Positions 18,945 through 31,612 of a stretch of 64,000 nt of DNA are shown piece after piece (positions within the stretch are counted from its first letter, which is position 1; the number at the start of each line of letters is the position of its first letter). Both the position numbers and the translations under genes were made by a program. The stretch covers positions 60,190,700 through 60,254,699 of the forward strand of contig CM018680.1 in assembly GCA_009363875.1 (NCBI GenBank), read 5' to 3'. Origin of the DNA: Mikania micrantha (lineage: Eukaryota; Streptophyta; Magnoliopsida; Asterales; Asteraceae). The notes beneath the pieces were generated by a model, which saw nothing but the letters and a program-made list of their open reading frames with translations, did no database searches and was not told the DNA's origin.

Positions 18945-21900
18945 TTATCGGCCGAGATATGAAACCCGATCTTTTTGTATTGCTTGTGCCAAGTTGATAT
19001 CAAAGAGCTCACACCGTATTGGCATCTCCATCTCGTAAAACGGGTTCTTTAAAACATAATCTGTGTAAAGTTCATAAATATGTTTCAACAGATTCTCCAT
19101 ATTTTGTGTTCCAGGTTCAGATACTACAAAAAACTTTGTCCCTGCATTGCATACAATTACAATAAATTAGCATCTCATGTTCCAAGATTTATTTTATAAA
19201 AGTTGTATAAAATTTATTTTGGTAGCAATCACCATAAAATTATTGTATTATATTTTTTTTAGGGAATTTGCAAGCAAACATATGTTTAGGGTGTGAATTT
19301 CTCACATGAAGCGAACTGAACAAGAAATTTCCCATTTTGGTTTCGTCTAAATGGGTTCAGTTCAAACCTACGAACACGATTAACTAAACGGGCCGTGTTT
19401 GGGTCAACATGACAGGCTTGCAGGTTGACCCGCTAACCCGTTTCTTTATATAATATGAAATAAATTAAAATGATTGGATTATCTTATGCCTAAATTTAAA
19501 AGATGAAAGAGAGAGGAGCACAAGGTTTTATGCTTTATAAGCATATATGATATATTTTATATACAAATTGTTTTTTTTGTTGTAAATTTATATTTTAGAG
19601 TCTTAATATGAACAAATAAAGGGGTTGAACAGTTCTGTCCAATAATAAATTCAAACAATTTAAGTAAAACTAGAAATTCAATTTCATTTTCCTGACCAAT
19701 AGCATAAAGTCTGTCAAAGCAGTACCATAAACCATCAAGCCTGAAAATAATGCAAGTTAACTATTCAATCTGCAACTAAACTTTTGGAAAAGCTGAACAT
19801 ACTTGAACTTAATTCTCAATGTCATAAGTACTTGAAGAAGATCATGCTGATATTTGTTAGCGTCTTATGCCTGCAATGAAGCATGGACCCACAGTCTTTG
19901 TTTGTGATATTTATGCAACTAACCTTTTTAATCTATAAAAATTATAACCAAAGGCTCGTAGCCAATGGTATCATGATGTGTGGTAAAGTCGTTCCTCCCC
20001 AAGTGGTTGGGGGTTCTGTCCCATGGTGGACACTAGTGCAAAGTAATGATGGGTAATATCAAAATCATATAAATCCTTAAAAAAATGATGTTCATCTGAG
20101 TCTTCAAATGTTTCTTTTTGAACATCATCATGCAATAAATCATCTTATGAAATTTCATGTAAAATCTATCAAAAACATCGGTTTAGATGTACCAATTTGG
20201 CTGTCAATAATGGCAGCTAGTACCACTTTGATTTGCCAAAAAAGACCATTAGTTTATAAAGTGACAGCAAAATATTAATTACAAGCTTACAAGGCGAGAA
20301 GTTTGCAAAACATTTTTATAGCAGAATTTCGAATAAAAACAAGCCTACTATATCACTGGGCAGTTTGAATTTCATATCAGATTGAAACCTAGAGCCACAT
20401 GGTTTCTCTGGAAGTAGCCGCTTATTTGCCAAGAATAGAGGTAAGGACTGCCTACATCCAACCCTACCCAAACCCAACAAATAACCAAGCTTTTACTGGG
20501 TATGATTGTTGCATTGGAACATAGTACATTTCAAGTGAGAAAAAGTAGTAGTTCACAATGTACAAGGTTTAGAGCCGGATGTAATTGGATCCTTCAATTT
20601 TAAGGGTCAACATGAAAACTCATCACTCTAGCTACCCAGATTTAAAAAGCGTGGTGCATATGGCTTGTGACAGGGATAGTTGTGTCCATCTTGTGCACAT
20701 CAAGGTAGAAATGTAGAATACAACACAATGAATGAACTTCCACCAGGTGTTTGTGTAATTGTGTTCTCATTTGATGTTTGTATATATGTGAATTATGAGG
20801 GGAGCCAATGTGATGCACTATGAAGGGGAATGAGTTTGGTCACATAACAAGAAGAAACTTATAATCGTCGCTTCAGCTAGTCAGTGTTAGAGGTCTAATT
20901 TGAGGGCTGTTTTTCTTGATCTGAACTTATAAACTCATACCAATAGCCATTAAGCATAAGATCTTAAAGGTAAACTATAATACTTTTGTAACACTAAATG
21001 AAGTACCATCCATCCCACAGCACACGTGACGATTTCTAAAAGCAAAATAGTTGCTTAATTAAACAAGATGTTTCCTCCTAAGTGAAGTCTATGCACACTT
21101 ATTAAGACCAAGATGCAGATAAGAAACTTGTGTACAAAATTACAGAAACACTCACTTCTTTCTTCTCTCGTTCTACTTTAAAAAGAAGAGCGATCCATGC
21201 TAGCCCAATGGATTCAAACAAAGATAATAAACCCCACTATTAATTCATACATCATATTCAAAACAAATTCTCCTTATAACTTAATCCTTTTGTAGAGTTA
21301 ATGCTTGAAATTTGGTATTTATTTTACATGTCTAAAAATTTATCTGTAGCCTATGTGCATAATTTCCATGCATTAAGGAGAATGTATGATGATCATTGGA
21401 GAAATTAACACCCGGGGCGTAACGAGGGACTTTTAACAAACACTTTAAGTACAAAAGAAGGTGATATTATGAGCCAGGTCTCCTCTAAAGCAGCCTCTCT
21501 ACCTTGTATTGGGGTAGGGGTAAGGTTGTCTTTATCTTTCCCCTCCTAAACCTCACTCAAAAGTGGAAATTCACTAGGTACGGTTGTGTGTTTTAACTAC
21601 AAAAGAAAACCATCTGAAACACTAAAACACATTCATTATAAATAGAAAGATAGAACAGAAAGCAAGATGTATTCCACATCTCAGATTAATACCCTTCAAG
21701 TAAAACTTGATGCATACTTTATTTTTCAATATCTAATAGAACATCATTAGGAATTTGGTACTATATCTAAGCATCTAACCTAATGTTCATCATTAGGCTT
21801 AAAATCCAAACATAATTTTTGAACAGCAACTGAAATCAAGCTAATCAGTATGAATCAAGAACATACCCGTAAGAGATTGAAAGCAATGTAGATCAAACGT

Positions 21901-22162
21901 GTCCGCTTCAAGAAGCTCGATACCAGAGCATCCCGGAATTGGGGACAATTGCTGCGAGATAGCGTGCATCGAATGCCACAGACTTGCCAATCGCAAGCTG
22001 TCATTCGTATCCATTCTTCCTTGGATCCCATAATCCTATTTCAGTTTTTGATAATCAAACAAGGCCCACAATCAAATTGGGATTTGGGATTTAGGGATTT
22101 ACCTTGTAGAAGATGAGACCCCCTGATTTGTTGATGATGTAAAGGCTATAAATTGCAGCCAT
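18945..22162 (-). CDS. TRAPPC4: TRAPPC4 (Trs23-like TRAPP complex subunit)
   Basis: Encodes a core subunit of the TRAPP tethering complex, which acts with Rab/Ypt1-type GTPases in ER-Golgi and post-Golgi traffic. The three exons on the minus strand are 22103-22162, 21867-22035 and 18945-19141 (426 nt, 141 aa plus stop), the usual length of the plant protein. The N-terminus MAAIYSLYIINKSGGLIFYK, the middle LRLASLWHSMHAISQQLSP and the C-terminal half (FFVVSEPGTQNMENLLKHIY, YVLKNPFYEMEMPIRCELFD) match the Sybindin/TRAPPC4 family. All junctions are GT-AG and in phase (AAG/GAT, ACGG/GGACA). Intron 2 is about 2.7 kb and has captured RTE and SINE fragments. No lesion is seen, so the gene should be functional. 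Confidence 0.95.
19945..20080 (+). mobile_element. Possible SINE in TRAPPC4 intron 2
   Basis: An A-box-like cgtagccaatggtatc and a B-box-like gggggttctgtccc lie about 50 bp apart, followed downstream by a short A run (ccttaaaaaaatg). No clear target duplication was found. Confidence 0.45.
20430..20520 (+). repeat. RTE LINE 3'-end fragment
   Basis: Shares the tail pattern gaggtaagg...ccaac...ttttactgggtatgattg with the RTE copy at 2714-4906, strongly diverged. Located in TRAPPC4 intron 2. Confidence 0.5.
21465..21595 (+). repeat. RTE LINE 3'-end fragment
   Basis: Carries aagcagcctctctacc, ggggtaaggttgtctttatc and cactaggtacggttgtg, matching the 3' end of the RTE element at 2714-4906. Severely 5'-truncated and located in TRAPPC4 intron 2. 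Confidence 0.7.
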
Positions 22163-22317
22163 TTTTTCACAGATTCAATTCTTGGTCCGACTTCTTGGAG
22201 ATGCAAGCACCGTCGATGTTTGTTTGATATGACAGTTTACCAGGGGTGTAAACGGGAATAGGTTGACGAAGTTAAGCTCGGATCGGATGGAGTAACTTGT
22301 AATATCTATTTGGATTG

Positions 22318-22606
22318 CGAGCTTCTAGCTCAACTAACAATCCATAATTCTTATAAAGTTTATGTTTTGTGAGGTCATGTTCAAATCCTGACCAAAGCGG
22401 TCAGTAAGAGTTTTACAAAATAGTGGGTTTCTTCCTAAGGAGCATGTGGATTTGCTTGATTTAGCGCTCGCCAACACCTGGGCTTTAGATACCGGGGAGT
22501 TGGTAGCAGACTGTAGTTGCAGCGCTTGGGTTGTTGGATCCGAGGATCCATTTGGGCTATGAAGAGGCATGCCGTTGAGACCTCGTTAGCTGTTAAAAAA
22601 AAATTT
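22318..22606 (+). mobile_element. Probable SINE upstream of TRAPPC4
   Basis: An A-box-like tagctcaactaac near 22326 and a B-box-like tgttcaaatcctgacc near 22379 are followed 200 bp later by an A run (tgttaaaaaaaaatttgg). The minus-strand ORF 22334-22570 is a by-product. No target duplication was recognised. Confidence 0.55.
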
Positions 22607-23629
22607 GGAGTACATTTTCAAAACAGTGGCATCATTTGTAAATATCTTAGGTTTCATAAATTACTTTTATAGTCTCGAAATTTAAATATTTATAATATAT
22701 ACAGTTATTATATGAGGGTAATTTGTTCAAGCATGTTAGGGTAATTTGAAGATCTAAGAATTGTATGTGTTATAAATGTTTAAAGATTTGCGACCATATT
22801 TGTAATTTATGAAACTTATGTATCAAGCATAAAATACTAGCAAATCACATGGATTATCTCAGCAATTTGATCTTTTTTACGCCTAAAATGTCGTATGAGT
22901 AGGACAACAACTCATGACAAATCTATAGGGTAAAAGCTAATAAACTAAAGTTATTAAAGAACACTAAATATTTCTTTTTTTTTTAGTTAATAAACTAAAT
23001 TAAAGAAAAATTAAAATTATTAAAAAAAATAATAGGTATACAATCTATATTTTGTATATATATAGTGGATGATTTAAATAAAAACTACTATTTTTGAAGA
23101 TAACTAAGAAAACTCATTTCAATCAATCACATAATTTATAATTAGTTTTTAATTTTTTTATTAAAGGGTTAATTTGGTAAAGTACGCACCATTATTTTAG
23201 GCAATTATATATTTTGATATAAAATCCCTTAATTTACTTTAATTTTTTAATCACAATTGAAAAATTGTCCTTCAATGTATCCACTCGTATGCTTATGAAA
23301 AGATGACGGTGTCGGAGATGTGTGACGGAGAGAGAGGCGCGACGGTGAAGAGAATCGTTTGACGAAACATTGGGTACCGGTGTCCGGGCATGTTACCAAC
23401 TGTCAGTTTTTATGTTTTGATTGTGGCTGGAGAAAATAAATGATTTCGATTTGTTATGTTCAATTTCGATCTGGTGTTTGTTTTCTTAAAAAATAAACAC
23501 ACACGCGTCAAGGACAAAGTCATAAAAATGAAGTTCATTGACCAAGCTAGACCGTTGCTACTGTCCTCCTTGCTTTGGTGGATCCCCGGCGATCACCGCC
23601 ACTGTGTGCCGTTTCCCCACCTGTCAACA
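22607..23629. other. Intergenic DNA, nothing recognised
   Basis: AT-rich apart from a short GC-richer stretch at 23300-23400. Short ORFs at 23456-23772 have no recognisable product. Confidence 0.35.
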
Positions 23630-23700
23630 ACCGCATAAAGCCTTTATACCGCCGCTGCGTTCACCTAAGAGTCGCTGACCGGATTCCGTCTTCATATTTT
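23630..23700. repeat. Segmental repeat, copy 1 (partner 26209-26280)
   Basis: Contains gcataaagcctttataccgc, gcgttcacctaagag and ccgtcttcatatt. The partner contains the corresponding words with about one difference in five bases. Confidence 0.6.
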
Positions 23701-23736
23701 CGTTTTTGTGTTCTCAGCCTTTCATTTAATTATATA

Positions 23737-23775
23737 CTAGGTTTATTCCCCCCGCGTTTTGGCGGGTTATAACAA
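23737..23775 (-). repeat. Helitron 3' terminus
   Basis: On the minus strand the hairpin CCCGCCAAAACGCGGGG is followed by gaataaacCTAG and T, the canonical Helitron end. The matching 5' end was not located. Confidence 0.5.
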
Positions 23776-23876
23776 TACAATCTCGAGAACTTGTATTATA
23801 TATCATTAGCAAAAACACAAGTTATATAGCAAAATTAAATATTTTATCGCAAACTAAAACCCTAATCTCCAACAAC

Positions 23877-24327
23877 TAGGGGTGAGCATACCAAACCGAA
23901 AACCGAAAAAAACCCGAAACCGAACCGAAAATAACCGAAACCGAATTAACCGATTGGTTATGGTTAACATAGTGCAATAACTGAACCATTCGGTTACGGT
24001 TTCGGTTTACCCAACTCCAATAACCGAAATAACCGAAACCGAACCGATATATATTTTTCATGTATTTTTCAAATGTTTTCCATGTATTTAAATCATATTT
24101 TCATGTGTTTGAACATATTTTCATGTATTTGATGTAATTTTCATGTATGTGTATGCTTGAAAAAGATTCAAAACAATAAAAACGAGTTCGATAACCAAAT
24201 TTATAACTTCAAAATAATCACCACAAAAATAACCGAAACAACCAAAACCGACCTCAATAACCGAAACCGGTGCTCGGTTTCGGTTTCGGTGGAGGCTAAT
24301 AACCGAACCGACATTTGCACACCCCTA
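23877..24327. mobile_element. hAT-like MITE with (CCGAAA) interior
   Basis: The left end TAGGGGTGAGCATACC and the right end, complemented, TAGGGGTGTGCAAATG are inverted repeats. The interior is dominated by aaccgaaa and its complement. The 8-bp flanks do not match, perhaps because the adjacent SINE altered the right side. Confidence 0.6.
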
Positions 24328-24530
24328 GGTGGCACAGTGGTTAGAGTGGATAAGAGTCAACCTAGAGATCTTAAGTTCAATCCTTACTTAAAGTAAGTTT
24401 CTTTGGAGGTTACCCACCCGGTTGCTTGCGGCCGCGCTTTACCATTACTCTCGCTTAGTCAGGTATTGGGGAGACTCGGCGGTGTAATTATCACGCAAGT
24501 GAGTTCACATGGTTATCAGGAAAAAAAACT
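24328..24530 (+). mobile_element. tRNA-derived SINE
   Basis: A box tggcacagtggttagag, B box aagttcaatcctt about 45 bp later, body with tcaggtattggggaga, and a 3' A run (aggaaaaaaaactaaa). The same body occurs, diverged, inside both copies of the 17074-18692 duplication. Confidence 0.65.
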
Positions 24531-24771
24531 AAACCCTAAACCAACAAAAACTAAATCCCTAATTAAATTTCTCAAATTAAAAAAAAAACTCAAATCTTTA
24601 AACAAATGTCTCAAATTTAATACACACAAATCTGTTGTTAGTTTTCAAAGTTAAAAAAACTTCTGATGGTCTAGGTCTAAATTTTCAAAACATAATATGT
24701 GATTTTATGCTTTTGTGAGTTTTTAGATTTTTTTAAAAAAAAATGTAAGATGCGTATTCATTTAACAAGTT

Positions 24772-25898
24772 TGATGACGTAGGATAGAGTATCCTGGCTA
24801 TCCTGTCAAAGACATAAACACTGCAGAAAATGGAATGTCCTAACTGACTTACCAAGACGACAAGGACAAGTGAAATATCCTGCCTAACTTGCTAAACAAT
24901 CCAACGACTCAAGGCAAGATAGCCAGACGACCATACAACAAACACACATGAGTTGGATAAATTTGATCGTACATATAAAGGCGTAAAAGGAGCCTAGAAG
25001 GTGACAAAGGAAGCCATCTTGAGTCTAAAGGGTAAAGATGTTGTTTCACGAAATGGCAGATTTGACAGAAAGCAACAGCTAGCAACGGTACCATTCTTAT
25101 ACCAAAAAGGAACTAGTCACGGTAATCAAGGAAAACGTTTGGATATCAAGAAGATATGACACCCAAAGAGGAAGGGAGTAAATCTGGGAGAGCACAGGCT
25201 CCCAGGGCTCCCAGCACTATATATAGAGGAGCAAGGCATTCAGCAAAAGGCTCCACACATTCAACCTTAACTCTCTCCTCTATTCGCGCTTTCACTTACA
25301 TATCATCTCCGACTTACTGGTGACTGATCCCGACGTCGGAGCATGGTCGCAGGAGGTCTCCTCCTGCCGTAGACCCAAGAGCGTCGTTCCTGCCTTAGCC
25401 GGACAGTAAGGAATGGTAGCTCCAGGTCTGCTACCAAGACCCAACAAGTAAATATCTCAACGTGAATTATATGAACGAGTTGGTCTTGCCAACTTGCCAG
25501 CTATAACTAGGCATTTCTTCTCCCAGCCATACTTCTTAACATATATTGCTAACCAGGTTTAAGTAAGGTCTTGGTTCCTGGTAAGACCAAGACAGCCCTT
25601 TTTTACAGCTCTCCTAACCTTCCTGGCACCCACATTTCTCTTATCTCTTATCTTTCATAATTACTTGTCTATATGATTGTATATTCTTCATAAGGGTACT
25701 GACTTGAGCATCGGAGTGCCCTCGGGAGAAATCCCCTCGGGCTCTCTAACGTAAATCTTTTATGTTGTTGCAGATAGGTTCCATACCCAGGATAGCAAGG
25801 CATAACCTGACGCGGGATAGCAAGGCGTAACCTGGCTCGGGATAGCAAGGCATCCCTTGACCCGACATCATGCCTGCCGGGACTTGGACCCTTCAACA
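24772..25898. mobile_element. Solo LTR with target duplication AAGTT
   Basis: An 1127-bp segment starts TGATGACGTAGG and ends CTTCAACA. It is flanked by AAGTT at 24767-24771 and 25899-25903. It carries a TATA box (cactatatatagagg near 25215), CG-rich leader-like sequence and no coding region. This is the product expected from recombination between the two LTRs of a retrotransposon. The lineage is not determined and no complete partner is in the window. Confidence 0.82.
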
Positions 25899-26208
25899 AA
25901 GTTAATGAAATTTAACAATTTAATGAAATAATAGAAATATTTTGCATATGTGAAATGCTTCAATTTAAATTATTAATTTTTAATGTTTCCGCATAGTTGT
26001 ATGTTCCCAGCTTATTTATCTATATATTTATATTCAAGAATCAACAGTGTTGGTTTGATACAAGTAACATTCAGTTAACATATGTAATAATGATTTGTTA
26101 CATATGTATAATCATTCTTTGTTTCGTTTTGAAATCATAAAAATTTGGTTTTGTTCAAATTGATATATGTAAAAGTCATTTATGAGACGACTATTTTGTG
26201 GAACAACA

Positions 26209-26280
26209 CTGCATAAAACCCTTAGACCGCCAATACGTTCACCCAAGAGCTGCTCTCCAGATTATGTCTTCACATCCATA
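26209..26280. repeat. Segmental repeat, copy 2 (partner 23630-23700)
   Basis: Contains cttagaccgccaatacgttc and attatgtcttcacat, parallel to the copy at 23630-23700. Confidence 0.6.
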
Positions 26281-26284
26281 TTAA

Positions 26285-26665
26285 GGATCAAATATTTAGG
26301 GAATTTCAGCCATCACATGGAAATAAGGATGTTAAAATTTAAGAGCTAGTCATGTGTCTGAACCGAAAAAACTGCAATATACCACATGACATATGGAACA
26401 AAGGATGTGGCACTATTAGGTTCCGGTTTTAAAAACATTGCATATTAAGTACCAAATATTTAACGAATTGCTCAATTAGCCATCACATGGAAACAAGGAA
26501 GTTTAAATTCAAGAGATGGTCAATGTGTATGAACCGAAAATTTTGCAATACACAACATGACATAAGGAACAAAGAATGTGACACTATTAGGCGTTTATAA
26601 TTACACGGAAGTTTAAATTGCAATGTACAACATGTTGCAGTATACAACATGGCATAAGGAACAAA
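26285..26665. repeat. Diverged tandem repeat, about 190-bp unit
   Basis: agccatcacatggaaa, gaaccgaaaa, catgacataaggaac and ctattagg recur in the same order in two adjacent blocks. No gene is seen. Confidence 0.6.
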
Positions 26666-26689
26666 TTGCAATATTCAAACAAGGAAGTT

Positions 26690-26932
26690 TTAATCCTATG
26701 AAAACCCGATTTTAGAGAGAAAATCCTTCAACCATATGTGAGCAATTGATTTGGAATCTTGAAAATAAATATGTTGTCCAAATTAAACTTGAACGAAAAA
26801 TTGGGTTTTGAATAAACAAATCATTTTTAATGTGAGTTAATGTGAACCACATATTTATTAAATCAATGCCTCACATATGGTTTAAGGGTTTCTCTTTAAG
26901 ATCGAGTTTTCATATGATTCAATCCCTATATA
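26690..26932. mobile_element. Palindromic MITE, family B (second copy)
   Basis: The left end contains atgaaaacccgattttagag and the right end, complemented, contains atgaaaactcgatcttaaag. The right side runs into a TA microsatellite. Same family as 247-512. Confidence 0.6.
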
Positions 26933-26995
26933 TATATAATTATAATTACACGGATGGATGGTCTATGTAATATATTCAAATTACATGGAAGAATG

Positions 26996-26997
<2 letters not shown>

Positions 26998-27087
<90 letters not shown>
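26998..27087. repeat. (ATT)n microsatellite
   Basis: About 90 bp of uninterrupted trinucleotide repeat apart from one missing base. Confidence 0.95.
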
Positions 27088-27531
27088 TTCATAATTGTCA
27101 TCTCAAAAGAGAATAAAGTGAAAGGAATTGGAATAACTACAAATATAAGGTTTTAATATTTGTCTATTTTATCTTTACACTTGATTTATGATTAAATCTA
27201 ACAAGAATATAATTGTAAATTTGTATATATTTTTTCTCTTGCTTCAAATCAGGAACAAGTAAAATCAAAACTTCCTTTTCATTCTTTCAAACTTTACAAC
27301 ACGAAATTAACCTTATATATATTTTTTCCCCGTTGATGTGTTTTCTTCATTCTTTGATAAAACTTGGGAATATTACTTTGAAATTAGATTATCATTTCTA
27401 GAGTTTAGATTTTCAAGAGATATTGGGCTGTAAGATCTGGGCCTAAAAAGCACAAGCATAATAGCATAAAAGTTCTAATTTTTAAACTACTTGAAGGATT
27501 AGGGACCCTTCCAAACAAGCACGTCATGAGA

Positions 27532-27754
27532 TAGAGGTTGGCAAATCGGTTTTTTTAAGCGGTTTCAGTTCCGGCTTTTGGCCGGTTTTGGTTTGGGTTT
27601 TGCTGGATAAAGGTGGAACCAGTTCTGTCTTTTCGGCTCCTGTTCTGGATTTGATTTCTCTGAGAATCAGGAACCGCGTGTACCCACCGGTTCGGGTACG
27701 ACAGGTTTCGGTTCGTTTTGTCGGTTCTGGTCCTGAGTTTTTTGCCAACCTCTA
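27532..27754. mobile_element. Short hAT-like MITE
   Basis: Ends TAGAGGTTGGCAAA and its complement. The 8-bp flanks TCATGAGA and CCATGAGC match at 6 of 8 positions. The interior is a ggtttcggttc-type simple sequence. Confidence 0.7.
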
Positions 27755-27898
27755 CCATGAGCGAACAACAAAAAGCTTACTTTGGACAGCTTGTTTAAAA
27801 ATTGAACCAAGCCTGCTTTATTTGCTTACAATCGAGTGTTTCAAACATACATTTTAAAGTTTTTTCAAGTTTATAGCCAGAGGTGAAGCTTAGTGATA

Positions 27899-27918
27899 GG
27901 GGGGGGGGGGGGGGGGGG
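27899..27918. repeat. Poly(G)20 tract
   Basis: Twenty consecutive G. A 10-G tract in related context (aggcttagg...) is near 34133. Confidence 0.9.
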
Positions 27919-27919
27919 T

Positions 27920-28194
27920 TCTTTTCTCCGTCAGTTTTTCGATCGATATGTTAGAATCTTTTATAAGTATCAATTTAAATATTGATTTCGCTTTATAATT
28001 TCTACCCGTGTCTCTCCTCTAAAACCATTCAAGCTTATGTATGATATTTTACCATTATAACGAAAAATATGTTGTTGTTCTGTCCTTAGAAAATTTTTTT
28101 GTGTTGGTTTAACATTTATTATTTCGCCGACATCAATAAAAAGTTATACGGGATGCAGTGTTGAACGTAAAGAGTTATTTGTTGTAAAACAAAC
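27920..28194. other. Intergenic DNA, nothing recognised
   Basis: AT-rich, no ORF or RNA gene. Confidence 0.35.
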
Positions 28195-28325
28195 AAACTA
28201 ACCTAGTATATTCACACTTTTCAGTAGGGTCTGGGGGAAAGGTAGACACAAGTCTTACCCCTATCTCTCTCAGTTGAGATAGAGAGGCTCCGAAGGACTC
28301 CCCGGCTCAAAGTTATCGTATTTGA
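28195..28325 (-). repeat. RTE LINE 3'-end fragment (minus)
   Basis: The complement carries gagccggggagtccttc, agcctctctatc and ggggtaagac, matching the 3' end of the RTE copy at 2714-4906. Confidence 0.7.
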
Positions 28326-29823
28326 TCATCCCAACATTTTTAACGTTATTTTCACAAAATAAGTAAAATAACGTTAAAATTAGTGCAATTTTACTTTGGC
28401 CCCTATATGTGTGCACCGCAAATGAGGCGTTTATTTGTTGTAAAACAAAAGAATGACTAAAATTTGGTAGTTGATACAGATAAAATTGAAGGGAGTATTA
28501 CTCAAAACACAAATTTTCTTACAAGCAAAAATTCAGTAAAAAACAAATACCGTACATAAAAATAAAAAACTAATATATAAAACTAAAAATCAATAAAAAA
28601 TAATGTAAAAAATAAGAATTTAATACAGAAAGAATTAACGTCTATTACAAAATAGTTTCTGCATGCGCATGCAACTTGCCGGAACGCATTGGCTAAATTT
28701 TTAGTTCAAGTTAATATGTTTTTTAAAACCTTATATTTAATTTATTAAAAATTACTTTTAATAAACTCAAATGGTTTTTAAAGTCAAAATTTATCTGCTA
28801 CGTTAGTCAAGTCTAATTTAATATTCATAACAGAAGTAAAAGTATTCTTAATTATTAAAAGAATATTAAATGCATTTTTCAAGCATAAGATATTTTTTTT
28901 GAACCATGAGCACACACAACTTCCTAAATCCAATGCTCATTTTATGCACCTTAAACCCGCACCATTTTAATTAAGATAAACACTAAATATTTTTAACCGT
29001 ATAAAACATTGAATCGGTCTTTTATTGATCAGTGATCAGAGCGAATTTAAAAACCAGGTTATGTTATAAAAAAATTAAAATAATTAAATAAAAGAGCTAA
29101 AAAACAATCATTCATTCATGAATGTATCAAATAAACCTCACATAAGCAATGCAAGAGCCAACGTTCAATTTCAATAACGTCAGAAAACTATTAATTTCAA
29201 CCGTCCGATTTCGCATTCGGATCGCCGGCCACCGATTGGTTCTCTTTAAAACGGTTCTAAGCACATAACCAGGCTGCCTGAGTAGCCAAACCCTGTTCCG
29301 ATCAACCAGTTTGGCCCGGGTTTAAAAATTCCACATTAATTAACCTTAAATAATCATGATAGCAAGTGGTTTATAGTTGAAATTGAGGATATACGCAAAT
29401 TAAATACAAGTTGCCTTATGATTACCATTAATAATAATAACTAAAAGAACGTTGGCTTATAAATTAATCTTTGCTAATGAAGCTTTAAGTATGCTTGAAT
29501 AGGCATGATCGATTAAAGGGGGGTTGCCAAGTCCACAATATATTAAATGTGTCATTGTTAGAGTAGTTGTTTACCATAAATATGATCACATGTACTTATA
29601 ATTGCTACTTGCTTCTAATCCTTACATATACGTTAAAGTCAAAAGGTGATCGATCTGGTCATGATACATGGCCCATGGTCGTATACAACAAACTTAAAAC
29701 ATTTTAAATGCACTATTTTTTTTATTATGAATTAATATTAAAACTTAAAATATCAAATCCTCGATTACTATTTACTAGATTTTTTTTTTATTTTGTTTTC
29801 ATATGCTTAAAGAAATAAAGCAT
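28326..29823. other. Long intergenic stretch, nothing recognised
   Basis: Mostly AT-rich. A slightly GC-richer part at 29150-29320 has no ORF of note. Confidence 0.35.
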
Positions 29824-29841
29824 ATATACCAAAATCAGTTG

Positions 29842-30038
29842 CCGTCATCTTTGTGGTAGGACAAAGCTCAAGAACTATGAGGTCATGCGTTTGAATCTCA
29901 TAAGGAGGTTTTCTCAAAGTAAATATTAAGTTTCCTCCTAAACTGGTAACATGGTGATGGATATGATCGGGTGATACCGTTGGTGACACGATGATACTCA
30001 AGTAATCCGTTATTAATCCAAATTAATCTTTCAAAAAA
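29842..30038 (+). mobile_element. SINE with 18-bp target duplication
   Basis: B box gcgtttgaatctcat near 29888, A-box-like gtggtaggacaaagc near 29853, and a 3' A run. Flanks atataccaaaatcagttg (29824-29841) and atataccaagatcagttg (30039-30056) differ at one base. Confidence 0.82.
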
Positions 30039-30193
30039 ATATACCAAGATCAGTTGTTCTCAAGTGAGCCGACACTCCTATCTTACCGTTGTTAACATTC
30101 TATGTTTATATACATATATACACAACATACAACTTATATAAACAGTAATGATGACATTTCAAAGTAAAAAAACAAAACAATAACACTAGCATT

Positions 30194-30603
30194 TATGCCT
30201 GACAAAATGGACGGGTCGGGTCGGGTTGGATACACAGGTCAGAACGGGTTCGGGTCAGGATGAGTGCGGGTCAGAACGGGTTTTAATCAAAATTAGTTCG
30301 GGTCTAAATGAATTGTTTTTAAAAAACATCAATTTAGTTTAACTTAAGATGTGTTATAAGCAAACAAATAGTCCATTTGGATAATTTTTAGTGATTTTCT
30401 CATCAAATTGTTATTAATCATTCTTAAATGTTTGAATTCATTGCATTTACATACTTTTTTTGTAACCTGTCTTAACCCGCGTTAAGTGCTACCCATCCCA
30501 ACTCATCCAATATTATAATGTTACCCATTTCAACCCATTATATTACAATTGTTTACCCAAACCAACCCACTTCCTTTAACATAGGTAAAAATTGGCACCT
30601 CTA
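30194..30603. mobile_element. hAT-like MITE with (GGGTC) interior
   Basis: The left end tatgcctgacaaaatgg and the right end, complemented, tagaggtgccaattttt are degenerate inverted repeats. The flanks CTAGCATT (30186-30193) and CTAGCAAT (30604-30611) match at 7 of 8. The interior is rich in cgggtcggg and acccattt words. Confidence 0.7.
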
Positions 30604-30611
30604 CTAGCAAT

Positions 30612-31612
30612 AGTGTTTAAAAAATTGGCACATGAGTTTATTTTATTTCTTACTATTATATATAAAACTGTAAACATAAAAACTAGGGTACGTGTTAGAG
30701 GGAGTCAAGTGAGTAAGATTTCTTGTAATGTGTCATATCATGTCTTAATGGGTTATATAAGGTCTTAGTTGTTTATATTAGGTTATAATTAACGAGCCAT
30801 ATAATTAATATGAGATAATTATAAGTTATTATAGATAGCGAATGCCAAATGGATTATATTAATTGGGTCGTAAGATCACTAATGATATCTAGTAATAAGG
30901 GTATATTAGAACCTTAATAAGTAATATTAGTTCATAAACATGCTATAGTATGTGATTAACCATGTTCAGTTCTGATTAGATTCATCAACTGTACGTTGTT
31001 TAAAAGTAAGAAGTAATTACTGATAATTTATCGATTAATTAGAATAATAAAAAAAAAGTATATATAGATAATTATCGTGGGGCAATTTATGAGTAATTAC
31101 CGATAAAAAAGTATAGATAATTTATCTTATAATTTTAAGGATCTTCTTTGATCTGTGGTTGACTTTGACTTTTAAAAAACAATTTCTTATTTATTTTTGT
31201 GATTTTGTTTGATTATTAACGGATCACCGACGATCTTTTAAAAAATAGTTTTCTTTTTAGCTTGGATTGTCTACCGTTGATCAATTGACTGATTTTTCTG
31301 CCACTGAGTTTTTTGTTTGTAAAAGCCTATCCAAGTGATGTTTTTCATTAAATAGAAGGTTATGCATTGTTATCAAAAGAAGCTTCTTTTTACGATAAAA
31401 AATATAAATAAAAATACAATATTAATAAATAAAAACATAGAGGCTTGAGAATTTGCCTGCTATATGAAAAGTTTTAAGTTCAACAGTAAATAGATTGAAA
31501 GAAGTTTAAGAATAAAAGGAGAATATCTTTACGTTTTTAAAATTCATAGAGGTTGTTAGAGAGTAACCTACTTTCAGTTTGAGGCTAGATAGTAGTCCTG
31601 TTTAGCGGTGTT
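30612..31612. other. AT-rich intergenic DNA, nothing recognised
   Basis: No gene or transposon end that I can support. Confidence 0.35.
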
